This document shows positions 56,001 to 64,000 of a stretch of DNA of 64,000 bases, piece after piece (position 1 is the first letter of the stretch; every line of letters begins with the position of its first letter). The notes beneath the pieces were generated by a model. That model saw nothing but the letters and a program-made list of their open reading frames with translations, was not told the origin of the DNA and did no database searches. Made by a program: the position numbers and the translations under genes. The stretch is taken from assembly GCA_949128115.1 (NCBI GenBank), contig OX421963.1:59639306-59703305 (forward strand), given 5' to 3'. Source of the stretch: Anaspis maculata (taxonomy: Eukaryota > Arthropoda > Insecta > Coleoptera > Scraptiidae).

Positions 56001-58659
56001 TTGCTGCAATTTAGCTTCAACTGGGTGTCCATCCCTGTCGTCCCTGTGCTGAGCCACTTCTTGCAACCTCACCAACAACTGCTTCGAGTTCTCGGCATCC
56101 TGTATGACGCCAGTTGCATGATTGATGTCGTTATTGGACGCAATCGATTCCGACGCCAAGTTCTTGATAGCGTCTTGAGTTTGCGTCACCAGCCTTTCCA
56201 GAGCTTGCTGTTTTGAAGTGAGTAAAAATCCCGGTTGTAGCGGTAATGTCTTCAGAGAGTTGCGGCGCAGCGTCACGTTCCTGTTCAGCAAATCTTGAAT
56301 TTTCTTCATGGTCAAATCCGTCCGCTCCGCGGAAGCCTTCATGCACGGCGTGATGTCGAATATGGGAAACGGCATGTATTGCACAGTCCTATTGCTTTCA
56401 AGGGCGTACGCTATGTCGTGGTAACCTTGAAGGGTAATGTTGTTTCTATCGAAAATGATTGTTCTAAGCTTATTGTTGATCTGAAGGGCTTTGGCCAGTA
56501 AGCGCGCTCCCGAGTCTCCAATCAAGTTGCCACTGATGTCTAAAGTTTCTAGCGACTTGTTGTCACCCAAAGCGTTCAGCAGGTTGAACATGTCTGATCT
56601 CAGCCTGCAGTCCGGTATTATCAGGGACTGCAGGAGGCACTCGTCGTCTTGGAGGATCTGAACCACAGCGTCCATTATCAAAGCCATGTGCTTTTTCATG
56701 CTGCGACCCATGTTCAGATGCCTCAAAGACTTATTCTTACTTATTGCTATAACTACGTTTGCTAAATCACCATCCATATCTAAAAAAAAATACCTTGTCA
56801 GTATTTTTTCTTTTAGCTGCAAAGTCGAGTGCAAAGTATAACTTACTGTTGTCGGAAATGTCTAGACTAGAAATGCACCGAACACCATGAACACATGATT
56901 CCAAGACATGGGCACCCTGACTTCCCAAACCATTATTACTAATGTCTAAACTCATTTCTTTGGTAAACTCATTACAAGCCAACCCCAGCAACAGGTTCCT
57001 GCAAAATAGCATTTCAACGTTGACTCACAGTACCTACTTCATGATTCAAGGCACTTACTTCAGCGCCTCTTGCGGAAGTTTACAGTGCGACATGTTGAGG
57101 TACTTCAGGTTCAAAGTGGTGCTGAAAAACTGCTTGAAAGAAATAGGAGCTTCCTTGCTCTTCTTGCTGCTGAACGGATTCCTGGATATATTTAAGTGAA
57201 CTAGATTTGTTGTACAGCCTCGAACTAGAGCACCAAACAACTGTAATTTTGAATTAGTAACTACGTAGCTATATTGATGCCAACATGCACTTACGCTTTC
57301 AAGAATTACATCAGTACAGGATATATCTACATGTTGTAAAGCATTTGAATGGGACAAAAATGTGTGTAAATGCTGTCAAGAAAAAAGATTATTGTAAGGG
57401 ATGCTGATGTTAAAAAGATACTACTCACGCTAATATCGTCTTTAAGACTATTCCCACTCAAATTAAGGTAGTTGAGTGTGGTCAACATGCTGCTGTTGCT
57501 GTTAAGGGCGGAAGCCAAGTGATTTACTCCTTTGGAGCTCAGCCCGCAATGGGCCAGGTTTAAATGCACCAGACCTTTGTTGAGCTTTGAAACACAACCA
57601 GATAAGTATGTAGCACCTGCAAGACTCATCATTAGTCTTTATTGAATCGTTTATCGACAATACACTCAATCCAGCATGGTCTTCCCCGTGATTCAGAATC
57701 AAATTTAACTATATGAATAATAGTCTGGCAAACGTCACGCTCGGAATTTCAGTTTGAGTGTAGATGTCCTGAGTACGTTAATACCTTTATCCTCTATTGT
57801 ATTGTGAGATAAGTCGATGGTGTGAAGGGCAGTGGCGGTGTTCATTTTCAACACGTTTGCGAACTTGTTCACGAAATCAGCTTTCAAACCCAAATTGTCC
57901 AAGTAAATCTCTTCCAGATTCAGCGACTTCCTTACAACGTGCAAGATTCGATCGATATTGTCGTGCGACAATTTCACTTGGTTCGCTCGCAGCCTTGTGA
58001 ACCACGTATTGTATTCCAGAGCGCTGATTATCGGGATCAGGTCTTTCTGATCCAGATAATCAAAATCCTTAAGACATAATTCTCGCGTGTTGAGTGAGAC
58101 GTAGATGTTGTCCACGTCCCAAGCGACCTCTTCCCGGTAAGCCATCCCGTGGAAATCGCACATGCAAGCGTACTGCGTCGAAAAACCTCCGCAAGGTCCC
58201 ACTTCCCGTCTGCTGCTGGCGATCGCCTCCAGATCCCTCAGTTGCTGCAACCTCGTGTTTGGAATCACGTCGATCTGCGAAAAATTTGATCTTGTATAGA
58301 AGAAGAAATTTTGGAATAAAGCGACAAGTGGAATTACTTTTTTGATGATGTGTTGTAGTGGAACGGTCGGAAAAATGTTTCTGATGGCGTTGTTCAAAGC
58401 AGAAATCATATTGTCCACTTCTGCGCTGCATGTTGAATCGTCGCCTGTCAGGAAGGAATACGTTTTGTCGTTGATCGTGAGACTCAACTGATTGCCTCGT
58501 TTGCTTTCCAGCGCTTGGATTTCCAAATAATGGAAATGGCAGTCGATCTATGAAAACATTGTTCACATTAGTCACCCAAAAATACCGTGAAGAACAATAT
58601 GAACTCACTTTCGTTGGCACTTTTGCTGTGAGCAGTAAGATGCGACATGGGGAAAATAC
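50044..58659 (-). CDS. CARMIL: CARMIL (LRRC16-type capping-protein regulator), 15 exons, 5' partial
   Basis: Exons 58609-58659, 58338-58547, 57785-58274, 57429-57616, 57295-57372, 57059-57240, 56847-56998, 55959-56779, 55406-55581, 54358-54580, 52293-52491, 50995-51459, 50396-50635, 50240-50250 and 50044-50148 keep one frame: 1196 residues and a stop. The N-terminal PH part starts inside [12 protein letters not shown], so earlier exon(s) lie beyond the window or are unrecognised. Leucine-rich repeats fill exons 3-8 ([38 protein letters not shown]). A helical dimerisation region follows. The capping-protein-interaction motif [17 protein letters not shown] (consensus LxHxTxxRPKx6P) is split across exons 11-12, then the CARMIL-specific EGLDTFF. 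It regulates actin barbed ends at the leading edge. The 11-bp exon could instead be 50240-50298. The C-terminal proline-rich part is shorter than in vertebrates. Confidence 0.93.
51696..52214 (+). mobile_element. Solo Gypsy LTR in a CARMIL intron
   Basis: 519 bp, TGTTACGAGCGG to TATCGTAACA, same family as 33889-34414. CTAT is duplicated on both sides (51692-51695 and 52215-52218). No internal sequence remains, so it formed by LTR-LTR recombination. It lies antisense to CARMIL in the intron that splits the capping-protein motif. Confidence 0.93.
52908..53026. mobile_element. Second copy of the 145-bp MITE (end-truncated)
   Basis: Matches the reverse complement of 5690-5805 ('actggccatcctattggttg', 'agcaactatcagcgtgatag'). 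The outer CCTTGGGTTCC termini are missing. It abuts palindrome M. Confidence 0.85.
53027..54102. repeat. Long palindrome M in a CARMIL intron, arms about 530 bp
   Basis: 'aaaggaccccgcacgattct' on the left pairs with 'agaatcgtgcggggtccttt' on the right. The pairing continues almost without break to a centre near 53560. Mirror 63-codon frames at 53147-53338 (-) and 53783-53974 (+) confirm the symmetry and are not genes. It lies between CARMIL exons 10 and 11. Confidence 0.93.
54788..55351 (+). CDS. AK6: AK6 / CINAP nuclear adenylate kinase, intronless
   Basis: 187 residues in one exon. The P-loop GTPGVGKST is at residues 19-27. The AK6-specific NMP-binding and LID regions follow: [30 protein letters not shown] (about 93-109), [12 protein letters not shown] and [12 protein letters not shown] (about 128-139). 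AK6 phosphorylates AMP/dAMP, works in the nucleus and takes part in late 40S ribosome maturation with RPS14. Length is near the usual 170-175 plus a short N-terminal extension. The gene sits inside the CARMIL intron 54581-55405 on the opposite strand. It is open and conserved, so I take it as functional; absence of introns could mean an ancient retroposition or intron loss. Confidence 0.95.
   Translation: MANSATPQKREAPNILVTGTPGVGKSTLCSKLAELTGMQWLEISKIAKENNCLEECDPSSQEYQMYQCPVLDEDKLMDGLEEAMCKGGNIVDYHSCEFFPERWFDVVFVLRTDNTTLYDRLVGRGYSGKKLEDNIDCEIFQTILEEAKESYDVNIVHELTSATPEQLQDNLNRICQWLQQWFVDNSQ
55639..55850. mobile_element. 212-bp MITE-like element in a CARMIL intron
   Basis: Termini ACCACCGGGACCTGTGGGC on the left and the complement of GCCCACAGGTCCCTCTGGTA on the right form TIRs of about 25 bp. 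Interior unrelated to other repeats here. Target duplication not clear. Confidence 0.75.
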
Positions 58660-58899
58660 CTGGACAGAAAATGCTACAGTTAAAAACCCCTCCTAATATG
58701 AATGTAAGAGAAACTACCAACAAGTATCAAAGTTCTCACGGGCACGGGGTGAGTTCTACAGCGTATTACAATTTTCTGTGAGTAGCAGTAGGTAAAATCA
58801 GTGTTATAAGGTGGTAAATAATAGTGAAAAAAATGTTTAGTTGACTAGACATAGCGAATCGTAGAAGCAACTTCAAAATAACCGATAATTATCCAAGAT

Positions 58900-59650
58900 G
58901 CAAGTGCTCATGTTCCAAGTTTCATCACAATGGGTTTACTTATGAGAAAATTTAATATGGAGGGCCAAAATGGCAGCAAACCGTGACATTTATTTCAAAT
59001 CAATCATTATACGAGACAAACGTACGTTCCAAGTTTCATTATGATCAGTTCACTTAGAAAAAATTCAAAATGGCGGCAAATTATGGAATCGACACAGCAT
59101 GCTTGCAGCTTACTTGTGTCTCGTACTTATGAAAAAGTTTAATATGGCGAGCCAAGACGGCTGAAGTTTGGATGAGATTTTTTTATGCCTATTCCTGCTC
59201 AGGGGTATGTAGCAGTAATTAAACAAGTGAATATCCCCTTAAGTGCGTGAGTCGCAATAGCACATTTTCTTAGTGCAGATCTGCCATTGATAGAAATGAA
59301 GTCCAGCTTCAGAATAAGAATTGTCCATAAGAGACAAGAGCAAGTTTCACGTTTCATGACAATCCTTCCCCTAATAAGAAATTTCAATGTGGCGGCCAAG
59401 ATCATGAAATTCAGCTTGATAATAAGAATGATCATTCGAGACAAGGGTAAGTTCCAAGTTTCATGAAAATCGTTCCACTAATAAGAGATTCCAATATGGC
59501 GGCGGAATCATTATTAGCTTGGAAATAAGGATGTTCATATGAGACAACAGTAAGTTCAAAGTTTCATGGCAATCGTTCCACTAATAAGAGACTTCAATAT
59601 GGTGGCGGAATAATGAAATTTAGCTTGAAAATAAGAATTATCATTGAGGT
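58900..59650. repeat. Satellite of the GCCGCCAT family, opposite orientation
   Basis: Repeats of 'tcaatatggcggc' with 'caagtttcatgaaaatcgtt' at about 110-bp spacing (59380, 59490, 59590, with older units near 58951, 59061 and 59130). Reverse complement of the family at 15304-15760. Confidence 0.85.
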
Positions 59651-60197
59651 GACCATCAACTTCAAATGAATGAAAATCAGGACATTGAAAAAAAAAAACA
59701 GAAAACAAAACACGCGAAATAGAAAGGGAGTCTAGGGGGGCAAGATGCCCCTTTTCCAAAAACTTTTACCAACATGAAAATTATAAATATTGCTGAGAAA
59801 TGTAAAAAAAGAACTCCCTTGGGCTGTGCCCGGGAGAAAAGAGTGAAAAAAATCGCCGTCGAAAAAGAGAACAAATGTTCTCTTCAAAACAGACCTTCTG
59901 TCAACCCTTATAATAACACAAGAAATTCAAGTGTGATCATTAGAAATAAAATTCCATGATAGAAAAAAAAACACAAAATTAAACCTTTTATTTCTTTGGT
60001 AGGTTGTAGAACCTATCTGCGAATATAATGTCGAAGGGAAGTAGTAGGGTGATGATGTGGGAGAGGGTTGAGGTGGTGAATCGCTTGGTACTTTCGCGGC
60101 AAGTTTAAAATCAGAAAAACCGGGATTTTGCTTGAAATCAGGACAAATAATAGTACAGGAATTTTAGCTGAAATATCACTTCAACCTCAAAAAAATT
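59651..60197. other. No gene recognised
   Basis: AT-rich DNA; the 60-codon frames near 59774 lack any family resemblance. No upstream CARMIL exon was found here. Confidence 0.4.
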
Positions 60198-61071
60198 ACT
60201 GTAGTCGTGAAAATCACAGGTTCTGTTCAGAATTTTATGCTCTTTCCAAATTTTTGGGTTTCAGAAAAATCACATCGGAGGCTTTTTTTTAGAGCTGTCA
60301 AAAGTCTGAAGACTGATAATTCTGAACAATTTCAAATTAAGCTCAATTTTTCATGAGATTTCAAGTATACACAGTTATGTGGAAACAGCAAATGTTGAGA
60401 ATGAACATACGAACAATTCTGAACCAAACACGATGGAAAATTTCATAGTTCTGTTGGAATATTCTGATTTTTTCTGTCAAATACAGGAAAAACAGTAAAA
60501 AAATCACTGAAACGTTGGAAGAAGTATGGACGTGCTGAAAATTTTATATTCTGTTCAGAATTGGATGCCCTTCTACATACCTGAAATTGACAGAAATCCC
60601 ACCCCGGGGTTTTAAGTTATTGGAGGGGGGGTGATCAGTTCCAACTCAAAATGGAGGGGATGAAACCCGTTAATCCATTGGATGCAAATACATCTCAATT
60701 CGACGCATCATATCTCGTTGATACCATTTTGGAACAAAAAGTGTCGATCATTGTTAAGGGGGGGTCGTGGGAGGGGCGGAGCTCGGCTAGGTGATTCTTT
60801 CTGTTTTCCTGGTCATATATAACCGATCGAGACAAGTTTGGTATCTTTTCCGACTAAATTGAAACTCCTGACTTCGAATCCGATGTGTAAATTTGAATAG
60901 AAACAAGTTTGAACAAGTTAACTTGAAATAACTTGTTTTTACTTTCCCGGCCCACCCACGAACACGGAGGGAAAGTATTGTAATCGTGCAGAAAAAAAGT
61001 TTTGAGATTTCACCGGATATATCCGTTTTGAGGTCCTCCAAGACGATTAAGACCATTTTCAGAATGATGTC

Positions 61072-61146
61072 TGTCTGTGTGTGTGTGTGTGTGTGTGTAT
61101 GTGTGTGTGTGTGTATGTGTGTGTGTGTATGTGTGTGTGTCTGTCT
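61072..61146. repeat. (GT)n microsatellite
   Basis: GT repeat interrupted by a few AT and CT; open frames through it are artefacts. Confidence 0.95.
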
Positions 61147-61299
61147 GTGATCTTCCACGATAACTGCCGTAACGTTGACTGGATCGACTTGATATTTGGT
61201 ATACGAACATGGTTGTTTCCTGAAAAGAGCCCATTAGTTTTTGGCTGTCATCTGTCAAACCCAACTGTCACTATCATCAAATGTCAGAAGCTATATCTC

Positions 61300-62120
61300 A
61301 CGTAACTCAACTTGCAATATGTCATTTGAAAGCCCTCGAAAAACTGTATTCAGAACAGTTGAAAACATTGCCCTATCTGTCATCTGTCAAATAATAAAAA
61401 ATGTTAAAGTTCAAAACTTTACCAATTAATTATTCAAAATCTATCCGATGGATTGGAACCAGATTTGGCAAGAAGCAACACAACAAAAGAGTCAAGTTGA
61501 GGCCGCAGTTGCAGTTTTCCACCATTCTCCAGTTGAGCGTAATGAATTTTCGAAATTTCTCCTGGCCGTTGCCACTCAGGAGGGGCTCTCGCCGGTGTTT
61601 CGACCAGCACGACTCGCTTTTGTAGCAGGACTCCACTCAAAAATTTATTCCTGCTCGGGGATCGACTTTTTTTTGGAAATTTCAACTGATATCGAAAGTA
61701 GATTGTATTGAGCGTCGTGCAGGTCTATTTTCAGAGTTGACACGGTTTCGGTTTTCCGACTGTAATTTTTTCAAAATGAAATTTGCACATTCCGTGAATT
61801 TGAGAAAAACGCAATGCAAACTTCTACATGCGGTAGGCCCCACGAAATATTAATTTTAGGTGCAGACATGCTGTGAATAAAAGTTAGAGAAAAGATTGAG
61901 CTAATTTTTGAAGGAAAAATTTTCGAAATCGGATCAACAGTTGCCGAGTTTTCCTCTCTGGAAAAACTGCAAATTTTCCAACTTTTTATTCCGTGAACAG
62001 ATTTCTTGGAATTGTCTTTTTTAGAGAATAGATAACTGGTTCTTGAACATTTTCCAATAATTTCTCTCCAATTTCCCGGAAATTTTCCTCCTGAAAATAT
62101 AAAACCACTCATGCGATCGT
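61300..62120 (+). repeat. Module shared with the TIR transposon at 40590-41470
   Basis: Shared phrases in the same order and orientation: 'aaaaactgtattcagaacag', 'ccatctgtca'-like, 'gtttttccaccatt', 'gaaaaactgcaaa'. Both are preceded by 'ttcccggccca'-like short inverted words. Confidence 0.75.
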
Positions 62121-62671
62121 ACAAAATGAGCGGTTCTGTCACAATAATTACCGAATTATTGATCCGATCAAATCGAAATCAGGTACGGAGGCCTAAGTTC
62201 AGCCTGGAATGTTCTGATTAGACTTTGGGTGGATGATTTTGATCGGAAGCCCTCAGGTGGCACATTGGGTCTGGGTTTGTCTGCCCAAGCTCTAAATTGA
62301 AAATATAGAGTTGAAATTTGACACACAGATGCAGTGAAAGTTTTCAATCAAGTTTTTGTAATTTCATCATCATATCTGAAGTAGGAACAAACATTTCAAT
62401 AAGGAACCAGCATTGCATTTTTGAGATATCACAGCAGTTAGCTACCTAGTTCTACCTTTTTGATCATTTCATCACCTTGGAAAACTGACCTAACCTGTCA
62501 TTTTTTCTGTCCGCTCAACAATGGATGCAGGATGCTCGCTAAACGCTCGACTAAATAGAATTTTTTCATCAATTTCCAAATCGAATCGCCCCCTCCCGAA
62601 GGGACACTTCGATCAAAATCATTACTGACGTCTCTGGATACCGCCGGGAAAGTTTTGTGTCGCCCCACAAC

Positions 62672-63250
62672 AGATTTTTTCTATGGCAATTTTGGCAGTT
62701 TTTTTTTCACTGTTAGAGGTCTAAAATCCTCAAAAATATTTCAAGAGCCATTAGATTCAAGTGTCTTTTTCACGAAAATCATTGACTCAACGTATTATTC
62801 TGTTTTTTGATATTGAAAAATCAATTTGAACCTGTGAGTCGATGCGGCGTGGTGTCTACTACTGACCAGAACACTACAACATGCACCTGCAAATATAAAT
62901 AGCTCAAACTCAAAACCCTGCAGAGCGATCCACAGCGATTTTGTTTCATGTTATAGCAAATTCAATTCTGCAAAGATCCTTGAACTTTCAAAGATAAGTT
63001 ATTATTTGTTCAATAGTTTGAGCTACTTTTATTTGCAAGCGCATGTTTTAGTGTTCTGGTTATTAGTAGAAACCGCGCCGGACCGACTCACAGGTTCAAA
63101 TTGATTTTTTAATATCCAGAAACAAAATAGTACATCGAGTAGATGATTTTAGTAAAGGAGACACTTCAATCTAATGGACCATGAACTATTCTCTAGGGAT
63201 TCAGACCTCTAACAGTAAAAAAAAATTGTCAAAATTGCCAAAGAAAAAAA
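62672..63250. repeat. Inner palindrome O, arms about 250 bp
   Basis: 'ctatggcaattttggcagtt' at 62682 pairs with the complement near 63240. 'aacctgtgagtcg' (62829) pairs with 'cgactcacaggtt' (63084). Centre near 62980. Located at the right of the loop of palindrome N. Confidence 0.88.
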
Positions 63251-64000
63251 CAAGTTTTTTCAAGTTAACTTGTTCAAACTTGTTTCTATTCAAATTTACA
63301 CATCGGATTCGAGGTCAGGAGTTTCAATTTAGTCGGAAAAGATACCAAACTTGTCGTGATCGGTTATATATGACCAGGAAAACAAAAAGAATCACCTAGC
63401 CGAGCTCCGCCCCTCCCACGACCCCCCCTCAACAATGATCGACACTTTTTGTTCCAAAATGGTATCAACAAGATATGATGCGTCGAATTGAGATGTATTT
63501 GCATCCAATGGATTAACGGGTTTCATCCCCTCCATTTTGAGATGCAACTGATCACCCCCCCTCCAATAACTTAAAATCCCGGGGTGGGATTTCGGTCAAT
63601 TTTAGGTATGTAGAAGGGCATTCAATTCTAAACAGAATATGAAATTTTCAGGACGTCCATATTTTTTCCAAGGTTTTAGCGGATTTTTTAACTATTTTTT
63701 CTGTATCATATACATTTGACAGAAAAAATCAGGATATTCCAACAGAACTATGAAATTTTCCATCGTGTTTGGTTCAGAATTGTTTGTATGTTCATTCTCA
63801 ACATCTGCAGTCTCCACATAACTGTGTATACTTGAAATCTCATGAAAAATTGAGCTTAATTTGGAATTGTTCGGAATTATAAGTTTTCAGATTTTTGACA
63901 GCTCTAAAAAAAAAGCCTCCGCTGGGATTTTCCTGAAAGCCAAAAATTTGGAAAGAGCACAAAATTCTGAACAAAACCTGTGATTTTCACGACTACAGTA

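Larger units (their letters stand above)
60198..64000. repeat. Long palindrome N, arms at least 800 bp, cut by window end
   Basis: 'ttactgtagtcgtgaaaatc' at 60204 has its complement at the last bases of the window. Pairing continues inward to 'caagttaacttgaaataact' near 60930 and its partner near 63255. The loop (60945-63240) contains a microsatellite, a module shared with 40590-41470 and a smaller palindrome. Confidence 0.9.

Noticed and set aside
57327..57702. Separate small genes in 55860-58620
   Set aside because: These frames are CARMIL exons read through into introns, or frameshadows of them; the spliced model accounts for all.
58660..60197. Missing first CARMIL exon(s)
   Set aside because: I looked for the beginning of the PH domain upstream of 58659 on the minus strand and found no convincing exon, so none is called.
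61010..61305. His/Thr- and Cys/Val-rich frames
   Set aside because: Generated by the GT microsatellite at 61072-61146.

Overview
This is a eukaryotic window from a repeat-rich arthropod genome, most likely an insect. The evidence is a multi-exon insect-type gustatory receptor with the C-terminal TYxxxxxQF motif, metazoan housekeeping genes with short GT-AG introns, a CR1/Jockey-like LINE, tRNA-derived SINEs, Ty3/Gypsy elements flanked by 4-bp duplications, and many TA-flanked inverted-repeat elements. TACC/GGTA microsatellites suggest a hemipteran, but I cannot fix the order from sequence alone.

Four real genes can be assembled. (1) A complete four-exon gustatory receptor, + strand, 27242-28612. 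(2) A RAB5IF (OPTI/RCAF1) orthologue, + strand, four exons, 48592-49170. (3) CARMIL (LRRC16-type actin capping-protein regulator), - strand, 15 visible exons from 58659 down to 50044; its first exon(s) lie outside the window. (4) An intronless AK6 (nuclear adenylate kinase/CINAP), + strand, 54788-55351, inside a CARMIL intron on the opposite strand. RAB5IF and CARMIL converge tail to tail. Broken gene remains include a luciferase/4-coumarate-CoA-ligase-like acyl-CoA synthetase (30333-32564), split by a deleted LTR retrotransposon, and a cysteine-rich CXC-like fragment near 18050.

The rest is mobile or repetitive. 410-6740 is a chain of back-to-back long inverted repeats, one carrying a 265-bp satellite. 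6784-10650 holds tandem repeats, a TA-flanked terminal-inverted-repeat element, two SINEs and a monomeric 'TACAGG' element. 10650-17555 has two more large palindromes and another TA-flanked element. 18358-22870 is a LINE with two intact ORFs. 23265-25168 is a 1.9-kb palindrome with TA target duplication. 25690-26630 and 30375-44460 contain at least six Gypsy fragments, two of them in a head-to-head inverted duplication, and one LTR split by a 2-kb inverted-repeat transposon. 45106-48362 is another chain of palindromes, including one inserted inside another. 58900-64000 is satellite plus a palindrome cut by the window edge.

The most distinctive signal is the family of long inverted-dimer elements ending in TACAGGG...CCCTGTA at TA targets. 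They have no convincing coding capacity, show evidence of mobility through nesting, and have one monomeric relative in the same window.
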